Below, one piece after another: positions 1-8,648 of a stretch of 64,000 nt of DNA. Positions within the stretch are counted from its first letter, which is position 1. Each line of letters begins with the position of its first letter. The stretch is from Nostoc sp. 'Peltigera membranacea cyanobiont' N6 (lineage in GTDB: Bacteria > Cyanobacteriota > Cyanobacteriia > Cyanobacteriales > Nostocaceae): the NCBI RefSeq assembly GCF_002949735.1, contig NZ_CP026681.1:7036501-7100500 (forward strand). Reading direction: 5' to 3'. The notes beneath the pieces were generated by a model. The model did not search any database. It was not told the DNA's origin and saw only the letters and a program-made list of their open reading frames with translations. The translations under genes and the position numbers were made by a program.

Positions 1-234
1 TTTACCCATCGCATCTTTACCCATTGCACCGCCAGCTTTATCTTTGCCCATCGCATCTTTACCCATTGCACCGCCAGCTTTATCTTTGCCCATTGCATCG
101 CCAGCTTTATCTTTGCTCATCGCAGGAGAGGCTTCAGGGGCAATTTGATTGTTGCTTGCAGGACTGCTAGAGCAAGCAGTGAGACTGACGGTTAAACTTA
201 AACCAGCAATTAAACAAAGTATTTTCCAGTTCAT
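1..234 (-). CDS. MXKDX-repeat lipoprotein, 3' end outside the window
   Basis: Seventy-eight codons are visible; the gene runs off the window start with no stop. The ATG at 234-232 opens a signal peptide with hydrophobic core LCLIAGLSLTVSLTAC; LTAC is a lipobox, so a lipid-modified Cys21 and envelope location are predicted. After a Ser/Ala/Pro-rich spacer the protein is built from imperfect pentapeptides of the type MSKDK, MGKDK and MGKDA, separated by AGGA or AGDA. This matches the family described as pentapeptide MXKDX repeat proteins: small exported proteins of unknown function. The repeat length is probably variable between strains. Family call is confident; function is not known. Confidence 0.75.
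   Translation of the reverse strand, partial: MNWKILCLIAGLSLTVSLTACSSSPASNNQIAPEASPAMSKDKAGDAMGKDKAGGAMGKDAMGKDKAGGAMGKDAMGK
5..115. repeat. 42-bp in-frame tandem repeat in the MXKDX gene
   Basis: Two identical 42-bp units (5-46 and 47-88) are followed by a 27-bp partial unit (89-115) that lacks an internal 15 bp. The unit length is a multiple of three, so copy-number change keeps the frame and changes protein length by 14 residues. Confidence 0.8.
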
Positions 235-743
235 ATTTTTTTTCGTCCTTTGGATAGTTCTTTTTGTATTGATTGACTCAGGGAAATTAAGCTATAGCAC
301 ATTCTTAAAGGCTATTGAGGTAAAAAAGATGCCTTTTTTATAGAGGATTTCATCAAACTTTTGCTACTGACAATTTGATTTATCCCCAACATCCAAAGTA
401 TCTCTATGAGGACTGAGAGCTTATTGAAACTAAGCCATGATTTTCATAAATTTATCCCTTGAGAAAATTCAGTTAATTCTCAGCATTTTCTCAGGTATTC
501 ATGGTAGTTCAAAGCAGAACCTAATTTAGGTATGTATTATCTCAGCAAACCTCATGCTAAAGTGCATGAGCTATCTGAACTTTAGAAGATGCAAAAATTG
601 GTGCTTAAGACTTGATATAAAATGTCTACGGCAGCAAGCTACGCAACCCAATTTTCTTGTGTAATATTTTGTTAGTGAAGAATATCTGCGCTTTGACGAT
701 CCTAATACTAATCTATGAGCAACAGAGGAACAAAGCGACTTTT

Positions 744-892
744 AGAGGATGTCTAAAAAGTTTTTTGTATACACCGAATGCTTAGAGATCCCCCTAAATC
801 CCCCTTAAAAAGGGGGACTTTAACACTCTTATTCCCCCTTTTTTAAGGGGGGTTAGGGGGGATCAATAAATATTTTATCTCAGACATCCTCT
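744..892. repeat. MITE-like palindromic element with nested GATCCCCC hairpin
   Basis: The 235-980 gap holds no gene that I can support. Within it, an 11-bp perfect terminal inverted repeat AGAGGATGTCT (744-754) / AGACATCCTCT (882-892) encloses a second palindrome from GATC at 787-790 to GATC at 861-864, with arms GATCCCCCTAAATCCCCC and GGGGGGTTAGGGGGGATC plus an inner CCCCCTT/AAGGGGG stem. No reading frame is present. Arms of the same GATCCCCC type recur at 37240 and 60280-60405. Confidence 0.6.
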
Positions 893-950
893 TAGAAAAT
901 TTTAGAAATCTATATAAATCTGACCATTATGCCAGCGCTAATTAGCGATT

Positions 951-974
951 AGGGTGGGCAATGTTACCCACCCT
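951..974 (-). terminator. Hairpin downstream of rpmA
   Basis: AGGGTGGG (951-958) pairs perfectly with CCCACCCT (967-974) across an 8-nt loop, 6 nt past the rpmA stop codon. No clear U-tract follows on the minus strand, so it may be a stabilising 3' hairpin or a repeat rather than a classical terminator. Confidence 0.4.
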
Positions 975-980
975 CACACT

Positions 981-1277
981 CTAACCTGCTACAGCTTCAG
1001 CAGGGGCTGCCTGAACAGCAGTTATGGGTAGATAAACACTAACTTTTTTCCGGGTTTTGCCCTTTCTCTCAAACATTACAACACCGTCGATTAAGGCAAA
1101 CAGAGTGTCATCGCTACCAATACCGACATTGTTACCAGGGTGAAATTTAGTCCCGCGCTGACGCACGAGAATGTTTCCTGCACGCACAACTTGACCGCCA
1201 TAACGCTTGACACCCAGACGTTGGGCGTTAGAATCACGACCGTTACGTGTACTACCTGTTCCTTTCTTATGAGCCAT
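981..1277 (-). CDS. rpmA: 50S ribosomal protein bL27
   Basis: A 98-residue protein beginning MAHKKGTGSTRNGRDS, the signature N-terminus of bL27, which reaches toward the peptidyl-transferase centre. The conserved core with GNILVRQRGTKFHPG follows. A short Ala-rich tail (about residues 88-98) extends beyond the bacterial core. It lies 30 bp downstream of rplU in the standard rplU-rpmA order, so the two are co-transcribed. The ATG at 1277 follows an AGAGGA-type ribosome site. Very confident. Confidence 0.97.
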   Translation of the reverse strand: MAHKKGTGSTRNGRDSNAQRLGVKRYGGQVVRAGNILVRQRGTKFHPGNNVGIGSDDTLFALIDGVVMFERKGKTRKKVSVYLPITAVQAAPAEAVAG

Positions 1278-1307
1278 GATTTCCTCTTTTGTATCTACTT
1301 CTTTTTA

Positions 1308-1715
1308 TTATTCAGCAGCAACTTCAACTTCTTCAGCAGGAGTCTCATCTAAAACGGGGCTTTCCTTCTCCGCTTCTCCTTGGGCAACAAACACTTCACC
1401 GTTAAGGGTGATGGAGTCAATCATAAGTCTGGTAACTTCTTGACGATGCCCCCGTTTTTTGCGGGTTTTCTTTTTCGGCTTCATCTTGTATACCAAGACT
1501 TTACGACCTCTGTAATGTCGCATTACAGTCCCTTCTACAGTCGCACCTGTCACTAGTGGCTGTCCAATGCTGACTTCGCCATCGTGCTGAACGAGTAATA
1601 CGTAGTCTATTGTAACTTTTTCATCTGGTTCGATCGGAAGCAGTTCAATATCATAAAACCGCCCTGGCTCTACTCGTATTTGTTTGCCGCCAGTTTCAAT
1701 AATTGCGTAGGTCAT
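1308..1715 (-). CDS. rplU: 50S ribosomal protein bL21
   Basis: A 135-residue protein beginning MTYAIIETGGKQIRVEPG, the bL21 beta-barrel start. The basic segment KMKPKKKTRKKRGHRQ (about residues 77-92) is the 23S rRNA-contacting loop. The last 30 residues or so form an acidic tail ending EEVEVAAE, longer than the roughly 103-residue E. coli protein; such tails occur in cyanobacterial homologues. First gene of the rplU-rpmA pair. Confidence 0.97.
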   Translation of the reverse strand: MTYAIIETGGKQIRVEPGRFYDIELLPIEPDEKVTIDYVLLVQHDGEVSIGQPLVTGATVEGTVMRHYRGRKVLVYKMKPKKKTRKKRGHRQEVTRLMIDSITLNGEVFVAQGEAEKESPVLDETPAEEVEVAAE

Positions 1716-2145
1716 TAAATTGTCCTTGAGGTTGCCGTACAGGTAGCTGGTTTTGATCTCTTGTAGAGAGGCTTTTGCCAGCCTTTGTAATATGTCTACC
1801 TGATCCGAGCAGGAATTAGACAGACAATCTAATATCCTATTTTATTCACAGGTGGTAAGTCAAGCTTTTATTTGCCAAAATTCGTGGTGGCGATCGCTTA
1901 CCCAAAAATCAGAATTCATGCTTATTAGTTCAATAATGCTTCCATCTTAGGGCTGACTTTTATAAACTAGTAGAAATATTTTAGACTCAAACTTATAGTT
2001 TCTTGTCAATATCCACATATTTTTATGCTTTGTTTTAAGATTAAATTTACAGGCTTAATCTAATAGTTCTTTACAGAATTTAGGGAATTGACAAAATCAA
2101 ATTTTTACATTCAAACCTGATATTCAAAACAGGAGATGGATTGTC
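1716..2145. other. Divergent intergenic region rplU / Nif11 peptide gene
   Basis: 430 bp, AT-rich, without a supported gene. It must contain the rplU promoter and leader (minus strand) and the promoter of the peptide gene at 2146 (plus strand). AGGAGA at 2131-2136 is the ribosome site of the latter. I see no convincing operator or riboswitch. Confidence 0.5.
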
Positions 2146-2379
2146 ATGACACAGCAAAATGCTACCCGACTTTTTCAAGCAGTAAAACAAGATCAAGCAT
2201 TACAGCAAAGACTCAAGGCAACAGCGGATCCAGAAGCCTTCGTTAAGATTGCCAAAGAGCGTGGCTATGATTTCACGGCTGATGAACTGGAAAATGAAAT
2301 CAACAAGTTATCTGAAGAAGATTTAGCCGCTATTGTCAATCCAGGATGGGGAACTAGACGACACCTTAATCCTAGATAA
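2146..2379 (+). CDS. Nif11-like leader peptide (RiPP-precursor family), orphan
   Basis: A 77-residue protein whose residues 1-64 fit the Nif11 domain: helix with FQAVKQDQALQQRL, then DPEAFVKIAKERGYDFTADEL and an acidic SEEDLAAIV end. Nif11 domains serve as leaders of ribosomally made peptides. Here the supposed core is only about 12 residues (PGWGTRRHLNPR), has no Cys, Ser-rich stretch or canonical Gly-Gly cleavage site, and no modification or export enzyme lies nearby. It may be a stand-alone member with another role. ATG 2146 has AGGAGA 9 nt upstream. A strong hairpin follows, so it is monocistronic. Confidence 0.8.
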   Translation: MTQQNATRLFQAVKQDQALQQRLKATADPEAFVKIAKERGYDFTADELENEINKLSEEDLAAIVNPGWGTRRHLNPR

Positions 2380-2429
2380 TTTCTATTCTAAGAAACTGAA
2401 AGTATAGGAACAACTGAATTAACAAGTTT

Positions 2430-2471
2430 TGCTCCTCAAGGGATACCGTTGCATCATCTCCTTGAGGAGCA
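2430..2471 (+). terminator. Intrinsic terminator-like hairpin after the Nif11 gene
   Basis: TGCTCCTCAAGG (2430-2441) pairs with CCTTGAGGAGCA (2460-2471), a perfect 12-bp stem with an 18-nt loop followed by an A/T-rich run. It lies 50 nt past the stop codon. Confidence 0.65.
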
Positions 2472-2556
2472 TTTATATTAAACTAAGCAACTCTGCTTCC
2501 GATCTCGCCACCTGCTTAACTAATGAGTTAGGATGACTATATTTTAATCAGGTGAT

Positions 2557-3645
2557 ATGGAAAGAATAGAAGTTGAGCAAAGAACCATTTTAATTGGTTT
2601 GGCGGGTAGTCACGGCTATGGCTTAAATCGTCCTGATTCAGACTTTGATTATCGGGGAATATTTATCGCACCCAAAAGGTACTACTTGGGATTCGATCGC
2701 ATCGAACAAAAAGATACTGGTTGGGATGAACCAGGAATATTTCCATTTGTTGATGGGAACAAAGACACAGTTATATATGAATTAAGAAAAATCCTCCAGT
2801 TATTAGCGGGTGCAAATCCCAATGTTTTAGAATTGCTCTGGTTAAATAACTATCCTTTCGTCAACACAGTTGGACAGCATTTAATTAATCATAAGCAGCT
2901 ATTTTTGAGTAAGAAGGTAAAACATACTTACACTGGTTATGCCTTTGCTCAAATCAAAAAGATGGAAACTCATCGTAAATGGTTATTAAAGCCACCGCAA
3001 AAAAAACCAATCCCATCTGACTTTGCCATAGAAGACGAAGCACCCCTCAGTAAAGATGAGCTAAATGCTTTTCTGGAGTATCTTTATAACTTAATCAGAG
3101 GACGGATTGAGTTTTTGGAAGAAGCGGAGCAATTATACCAATTGTTAACAGCAGATATTGATTTTAAAGGTGTCTTAAAACAATATACTTTGCCCGATGA
3201 GACTTTAGAATATACTCAACATTTAACCAATAGCCGTAAAGATTTTATCCGTCTGCTTCAAAAAAGCCAAAGTTATCAAATAGCTTTAAGAGAATGGAAA
3301 GCTTACTTATCTTGGCAAGAAAATAGAAATCCGGCTAGGGCAGAAATGGAAAGAAAATCAGGTTTTGACCTTAAACATGGGATGCACTGCATTAGATTGT
3401 TACGCAGTGGAGTAGAAATATTGCGACAAGGTGAAGTGATTGTAGATAGAAGAATAGCTGGTGATGTTGAGGATTTAAAAGCTATTTTAAAGGGTGAGTA
3501 TTCTTATGAGCAGGTGATGAAAATGGCAGAAGATTTAGTTGCAGAAATGGAAGTTGTTTCCGAACAGTCTGCCCTACCTCACAAACCTGATTTGGAGCAA
3601 ATTAATGACTTGTGTATGGAATTAGTAGAAATGCAAAATTGGTAA
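2557..3645 (+). CDS. RlaP-like nucleotidyltransferase (DNA polymerase beta superfamily)
   Basis: A 362-residue protein with the nucleotidyltransferase signature G17-S18-H19-x-Y-G, then D29-x-D31 in PDSDFDYRG, the metal-binding acids of the Pol-beta fold. The length and the later helical region fit the COG3541 / RlaP group, some members of which are linked to RNA-repair operons. No RtcB, RNA ligase or other repair partner is adjacent, so the substrate is open. Start chosen at ATG 2557 with CAGGTGAT just upstream. Convergent with the LOG gene; a shared hairpin separates them. Confidence 0.75.
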   Translation: MERIEVEQRTILIGLAGSHGYGLNRPDSDFDYRGIFIAPKRYYLGFDRIEQKDTGWDEPGIFPFVDGNKDTVIYELRKILQLLAGANPNVLELLWLNNYPFVNTVGQHLINHKQLFLSKKVKHTYTGYAFAQIKKMETHRKWLLKPPQKKPIPSDFAIEDEAPLSKDELNAFLEYLYNLIRGRIEFLEEAEQLYQLLTADIDFKGVLKQYTLPDETLEYTQHLTNSRKDFIRLLQKSQSYQIALREWKAYLSWQENRNPARAEMERKSGFDLKHGMHCIRLLRSGVEILRQGEVIVDRRIAGDVEDLKAILKGEYSYEQVMKMAEDLVAEMEVVSEQSALPHKPDLEQINDLCMELVEMQNW

Positions 3646-3708
3646 ATAAAAAAGTGAAGCCTTGGGAATTATGAGTTTTTAACTCTGACATTTTATAACC
3701 TGAAAATT

Positions 3709-3746
3709 AGGAAAGGGAAAGTAATTCCCAATTCTCTCCCTTTCCT
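3709..3746. terminator. Bidirectional hairpin between convergent genes
   Basis: AGGAAAGGGA (3709-3718) pairs with TCCCTTTCCT (3737-3746), a 10-bp perfect stem between the convergent stops at 3645 and 3753. It could end transcription from both sides. Confidence 0.5.
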
Positions 3747-3752
3747 TAAAAG

Positions 3753-4823
3753 CTACTTCCTTTCTGGATGCGCTGCATCCTCTGGTGAAGGATTACCCAT
3801 CTGATTAATTGTGGCAATCATCTGATATAATCGCCCTAAATCGCGTTGATTGAAGTACAAAATGAGGCGGGGCAGTTCAGCAGTTTCATCTTGTGCTTCT
3901 TGAGGTAATGCCTGACTTTTTTCAATCCGTCCTTTAACAAGAATGTCACCAAAATCAGCATTGAGTTGCTTTACAAGAACCTCTGATATATCTGTCTTCA
4001 AGCGAATGACTAATTGATCGCTGACATAACGACAGGAGTGATAAACCTGGTAAAAACGAGTAATGGCATCACAAGCGACATCCAGATTATCTGTCACCGT
4101 GTAAAGGCTGGGGTCTTCAGGACTGACAAGACCATTTTCCACTAATTGCTTATCAATATATTTGCTCCAAGATCGCCAATAATCACCACCAGGGCGATCG
4201 ATTAAAACCAGAGGGACTGGGCCAAATTTACCATTCTGGGTTAATGTCATACATTCAAAAGCTTCGTCTTGAGTGCCAAAGCCTCCCGGAAATAAGGCTA
4301 TAGCATCACTTTCTTTAAGGAGAAAAAGCTTGCGGGTAAAGAAATATTTAAAGTTAATTAGCTTGGGATCGCCTTCTATAAAAGGGTTTGCTTCCTGTTC
4401 AAAGGGTAACTGAATGTTTAATCCAAAGGAATTTTCTCGCCCAGCGCCTTCGTTACCCGCCTGCATGATTCCACCGCCGCCGCCGGTCATCACCATAAAT
4501 CCTAATTGAGAAATAGTACGAGCAAACTCAAGGGCCATTTGGTACTCTGGTGTATCTGGTGCTAGACGAGCAGAACCGAAGATGGTGACTTTGCGAACGT
4601 GTCGGTAATCATAAAACAACTGGAAACCGCGTTCCATATCTGCTAACGCAGCCGACAAGATTTTCCAGTCAAGACGCTCAATCTCGGTATCAGCTAGACG
4701 AACAATGGTAGCAAGTGCTTGCTGAATAAGTTGCCGATTTTTTAAAGTCGGTAAACGAGCGATTAATTCAGCGATATCCGCCTGTAAAGACTCTAATGTG
4801 TCAAATGACGCAGATGAAGTCAT
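3753..4823 (-). CDS. LOG-family protein (nucleoside-5'-monophosphate phosphoribohydrolase type)
   Basis: A 356-residue protein with a Rossmann-like core carrying TGGGGGIM near residue 113 and PGGFGTQDE near residue 182. The latter is the PGGxGTxxE motif that binds and hydrolyses nucleotide monophosphates in LOG (cytokinin-activating) and PpnN enzymes. A helical N-terminal extension of about 70 residues and a C-terminal extension of about 100 residues make it longer than plant LOGs (about 215 residues). Some databases label such proteins lysine decarboxylase, a historical misnomer. Cytosolic. Family call is firm; the exact substrate is not. Confidence 0.85.
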   Translation of the reverse strand: MTSSASFDTLESLQADIAELIARLPTLKNRQLIQQALATIVRLADTEIERLDWKILSAALADMERGFQLFYDYRHVRKVTIFGSARLAPDTPEYQMALEFARTISQLGFMVMTGGGGGIMQAGNEGAGRENSFGLNIQLPFEQEANPFIEGDPKLINFKYFFTRKLFLLKESDAIALFPGGFGTQDEAFECMTLTQNGKFGPVPLVLIDRPGGDYWRSWSKYIDKQLVENGLVSPEDPSLYTVTDNLDVACDAITRFYQVYHSCRYVSDQLVIRLKTDISEVLVKQLNADFGDILVKGRIEKSQALPQEAQDETAELPRLILYFNQRDLGRLYQMIATINQMGNPSPEDAAHPERK

Positions 4824-5118
4824 GAGAACTGCTGCAACAATGGCATTATATTCTACGTGAATGGCTCACACTCTAGCAAGCGGGATATAGCCCTGTAATG
4901 TAGAGTTAGAACTCTCAGAACTTGGCGCTTTAACCTCTTGTCTTTGTGTTCTCTGTGTCTAGAGTGGTTTGTTTATTTGGATATTTGATAAGCTTTAACA
5001 AAATAACAGTTAAAAAATCTAACAATTTTAGTAAACATACTCACTACATTTGCCACCCTTGTATTTTTAGGTAAATGTAGTTTTTTAGGTATTTGTAAAG
5101 TGTTGGGGAGTCTAGCAG

Positions 5119-6306
5119 ATGAAGATACTGGTACTGAGTTGGGAGTTTCCGCCCAGGATTGTTGGGGGAATTGCGCGGCACGTAGCGGAGTTGTACCCAG
5201 AACTGGTAAAGCTAGGGCATGAAATCCACCTGATTACGGCCGAGTTTGGTCAGGCATCAATGTATGAGGTGGTTGAGGGAGTAAAGGTACATCGCGTGCC
5301 TGTGGCGTATAGTAACGACTTTTTCCACTGGGTAGTCAATCTCAACCTGAGTATGGGACATCATGGTGGTAAGTTGATTTTGGAAGAAGGGCCGTTTGAT
5401 TTAATTCATGCCCATGATTGGTTAGTGGGAGATGCAGCGATCGCTCTCAAGCATAGTTTTAAAATACCACTAGTTGCCACAATTCATGCTACAGAATACG
5501 GACGCTACAACGGTATTCACACAGATATCCAAGGCTATATAAATGGCAAAGAAAACTTGCTGGCTTTCAACGCCTGGCGGATTATCGTTTGTAGTGATTA
5601 TATGCGCCAAGAAGTAGAACGAGCATTACACAGTCCTTGGGACAAAATCGATGTCATTTATAACGGTATCCGAGCCGAAAAGAAGCAGCATCACGTAGAT
5701 TTTCATGCGCTGGATTTTCGCCGCCAATTTGCCACAGACAATGAGAAAATCGTTTATTACCTTGGTCGTATGACTTACGAAAAGGGTGTACCGATATTAC
5801 TCAATGCTGCACCCAAGATCCTTTCAGAAATGGGAGGTAATGTTAAATTTGTCATCGTCGGTGGCGGCAATACTGACCATCTCAAGCGTCAAGCCTGGAA
5901 TTTAGGAATTTGGCATCATTGCTATTTTACCGGTTTTCTCTCCGATGATTACTTGGATAAATTCCAAACTGTCGCTAATTGTGCTGTGTTTCCCAGCCTT
6001 TACGAACCCTTTGGAATTGTCGCTTTAGAAAGCTTTGCTTCCCGTGTTCCCGTAGTGGTTTCTGATACTGGTGGTTTTCCCGAAGTAGTGCAACATACCA
6101 AAACAGGTATTGTGACTTGGACGAACAATCCCGATTCTTTAGCTTGGGGAATTTTGGAAGTCTTGAAAAATCCAGGTTATCGGCAATGGCTGGTAGATAA
6201 CGCTTATGAGGATTTAGAGCGCCGCTTTAGCTGGCCAAAATTAGCTAGGGAAACTGAAGAAGTATATCAGCGAGTTGTGCAGGAGCGATCGCAAATTACC
6301 TGGTAA
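5119..6306 (+). CDS. GT4 glycosyltransferase, glycogen-synthase-like
   Basis: A 395-residue GT-B enzyme. The N-terminal domain starts MKILVLSWEFPPRIVGGIAR, with the Gly-Gly loop that touches the nucleotide sugar. The C-terminal domain has the retaining-GT E-x7-E motif in EPFGIVALE (E296 and E304). The opening resembles the actinobacterial-type glycogen synthase/GlgM group rather than the GT5 GlgA of cyanobacteria. A GH13 branching-type enzyme lies 315 bp downstream on the same strand, which supports alpha-glucan synthesis, but acceptor and donor are not shown. Start ATG 5119 is close to a GGGGAG site. Confidence 0.8.
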   Translation: MKILVLSWEFPPRIVGGIARHVAELYPELVKLGHEIHLITAEFGQASMYEVVEGVKVHRVPVAYSNDFFHWVVNLNLSMGHHGGKLILEEGPFDLIHAHDWLVGDAAIALKHSFKIPLVATIHATEYGRYNGIHTDIQGYINGKENLLAFNAWRIIVCSDYMRQEVERALHSPWDKIDVIYNGIRAEKKQHHVDFHALDFRRQFATDNEKIVYYLGRMTYEKGVPILLNAAPKILSEMGGNVKFVIVGGGNTDHLKRQAWNLGIWHHCYFTGFLSDDYLDKFQTVANCAVFPSLYEPFGIVALESFASRVPVVVSDTGGFPEVVQHTKTGIVTWTNNPDSLAWGILEVLKNPGYRQWLVDNAYEDLERRFSWPKLARETEEVYQRVVQERSQITW

Positions 6307-6621
6307 TCAATCAAGTATACTGTTCTATGTATGACATCAGGGACAGCTAAATGAAGCTGTCCTTGACCAGTGGATAAATGTAAACTTTGTTTAAAGTTGC
6401 ATAAAATCCTAATGAACTTTTGATAAATCCAGAATAGGCACTGCTGTAATTTCTTCAGCAGTGCAAATTTAATCTGGTTTTGGCGTTGCTTAATAGCAGT
6501 ATGTATCAATCCAAAGAATAGAGACGGGATAGTTCACACCTCTACAAAGGTTTTGAAATCAAACTGAATCAGCAACGCCAAACTTTCCTATTCAGTCATC
6601 TCCTAGAAAGAAATCTAATTT
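6307..6621. other. Intergenic region with two hairpins
   Basis: No gene seen. GGACAGCT (6341-6348) pairs with AGCTGTCC (6355-6362), and GCACTGCTG (6438-6446) pairs with CAGCAGTGC (6456-6464). Either could end the GT4 transcript; neither has a strong U-tract. The GH13 promoter should lie after them. Confidence 0.45.
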
Positions 6622-8478
6622 ATGGCGATCTCAACCGAACTAAGTGTTAACTCAGGTACGTCTGCGATCAAAGCCTCTACCCGTACTGGAATGGGGGCTA
6701 TTCCCTACAAAGGAGGAACAGCCTTTCGGGTTTGGGCGCCATTTGCTTCAGCAGTTTACGTGGCTGGAGATTTTAATCAATGGTCTACAACAGCAAATCT
6801 CCTCGCCTCGGAAAATAATGGACACTGGTCTGTGGATGTTCCTGAAGCTAAAGAAGGTCAAAAGTACCGCTATGTGATTCAAGGTGATTTCATTCCGGCT
6901 GATTCTGTATGGTGGCGTACCGATCCCTACTGCAAACATGTCCTCGATAATGACGGCGCGGATGGTGTAATTGTCGCAGATAAGTTTGACTGGGGAAGTG
7001 ATACCTTCAATATGCCACCCTGGAATCAATTGGTAATTTATGAGTTGCATGTAGCTTCTTTTAATAGAACCGAGAAAAAGCCCGGAGATTTCGGTTCAAT
7101 TATCAAGAAACTAGGAATATTAAAAGACTTAGGCATCAATGCCATTGAACTGATGCCGATTTTTGGTTTCCCAGGAGAATACTCTCTAGGTTATAACCCT
7201 GCTTTCCCCTTTGATATAGAAAGTAATTATGGCGATCCTAGTCAATTTAAAAACTTTGTCAAAGAAGCCCATAAAGTTGGCATAGCCGTCATTCTCGATG
7301 TAGTTTATAACCATTTTGGTAGTGGAGAACTAGATTATTCTCTACGGCGGTTTGATGGTTGGAATCAAAATAATGGGGATGGAATTTATTTCTACAATGA
7401 CAGACGAGTAGAAAGTGGTTTTGGCCCTCGCCCAGACTATGGTCGGGGTGAAGTGCGGCAATATATCCGTGATAATGCTCTGATGTGGCTGGAAGAATAT
7501 CACATAGACGGTTTACGGTTTGATTCCACTGTGAATATTCGTAATATTTACGGCAAAAACAACGAGCCGGCAAATGATATTCCAGAAGGCTGGAGTTTGA
7601 TGCAACGGATCAACAATGAAATCGATAGCAAGATGCCGTGGAAAATTACCATTGCCGAAGACTTGCAAAATAACGAATGGATTAACCGTAGTACAGGAGC
7701 CGGGGGAGCAGGATTTGATTCTCAGTGGGGTAGTTCGTTTTATTATCCGATTTTTGAAGCGGTGGTGGCTCCAAGTGATAGCGCCCGTAATATGTACAGC
7801 GTTCGGGACGCAATTTTGCAAAGGTTTGAAACTGATGCTTGGAAGCGAGTTATCTACAGCGAAAACCATGACGAAGTAGCGGATCTTAACCACAAAGTTC
7901 GCCTCCCAGAAGCAATTTGGCGTGGTAATGCAGATAGCTGGTTTGCCCGCAAACGCTCTACCTTAGCAGCATCTCTCGTGTTTACATCTCCTGGAATTCC
8001 GATGATTTTTCAAGGTCAGGAATTTCTGGAATGGGGAAGTTGGAAAGACTCTGGCACTTTAGATTGGAGTAAGAAAGAGAGATTTAGTGGTATTTGGAAT
8101 CTTTATCAGTCGTTAATTCGCCTCCGCCGTAACTGGAATAACAATACTAGAGGTTTGCAGGGACAGCATGTAAATGTACATCATGTCAACAATAACGACA
8201 AAGTTATTGCCTTTCATCGTTGGGACAACGGCGGGGCAGGGGATGATGTAGTTGTTGTTGTGAATATGGGCGATCGCTCCTACGATAGCTATAGTCTGGG
8301 CTTTCCTCGTGGCGGAACTTGGAAGATAAGATTTAACAGCGACTGGAACGGCTACAGCCCAGATTTTGGCAACCATCTTGGTTATGATACCTTTGCCGAT
8401 CGCAATGACTCTGATGGAATGCCCTTCCGTGCCAATGTTGGTATTGGCCCTTATAGTGTCTTGATTCTCTCTCAATAA
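6622..8478 (+). CDS. GH13 alpha-amylase-family enzyme with CBM48, branching-enzyme-like
   Basis: A 618-residue protein. Residues about 25-115 form a CBM48/E-set module (VWAPFASAVYVAGDFNQW). The GH13 barrel follows with all four conserved regions: region I DVVYNHFG, region II GLRFDST with nucleophile D301, region III IAEDLQ with acid/base E346, and region IV ENHDE with transition-state stabiliser D417. An all-beta C-terminal domain ends the protein. The layout fits 1,4-alpha-glucan branching enzymes or related maltooligosyl hydrolases; it is shorter than typical GlgB (about 700 or more). It probably works with the upstream GT4 on glycogen. Cytosolic; no signal peptide. Confidence 0.85.
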   Translation: MAISTELSVNSGTSAIKASTRTGMGAIPYKGGTAFRVWAPFASAVYVAGDFNQWSTTANLLASENNGHWSVDVPEAKEGQKYRYVIQGDFIPADSVWWRTDPYCKHVLDNDGADGVIVADKFDWGSDTFNMPPWNQLVIYELHVASFNRTEKKPGDFGSIIKKLGILKDLGINAIELMPIFGFPGEYSLGYNPAFPFDIESNYGDPSQFKNFVKEAHKVGIAVILDVVYNHFGSGELDYSLRRFDGWNQNNGDGIYFYNDRRVESGFGPRPDYGRGEVRQYIRDNALMWLEEYHIDGLRFDSTVNIRNIYGKNNEPANDIPEGWSLMQRINNEIDSKMPWKITIAEDLQNNEWINRSTGAGGAGFDSQWGSSFYYPIFEAVVAPSDSARNMYSVRDAILQRFETDAWKRVIYSENHDEVADLNHKVRLPEAIWRGNADSWFARKRSTLAASLVFTSPGIPMIFQGQEFLEWGSWKDSGTLDWSKKERFSGIWNLYQSLIRLRRNWNNNTRGLQGQHVNVHHVNNNDKVIAFHRWDNGGAGDDVVVVVNMGDRSYDSYSLGFPRGGTWKIRFNSDWNGYSPDFGNHLGYDTFADRNDSDGMPFRANVGIGPYSVLILSQ

Positions 8479-8544
8479 CAAGACTTACATAAAACTACAT
8501 GCGCTCTGGGCAATTCTTAAACAATTCGTAATTCATAATTGGTA

Positions 8545-8572
8545 ATTACGAATTACGAATTACGAATTACGA
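8545..8572. repeat. Heptanucleotide tandem repeat (ATTACGA)4
   Basis: Four exact ATTACGA units lie between the GH13 and MDR genes, embedded in a longer AATTCGTAATT-type palindromic tract (8523-8576). Short heptamer repeats of this kind are typical of heterocystous cyanobacteria. Confidence 0.85.
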
Positions 8573-8648
8573 ACTATGATGAATTGCCCCTACTTGAGAA
8601 TAGGGATTCCGGCTAAAGTTTTACATAAGTTCTGTGAGGAATACAGTC

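Noticed and set aside
1140..1352. Plus-strand ORF of 70 codons
   Set aside because: Antisense shadow of rpmA and the rplU end.
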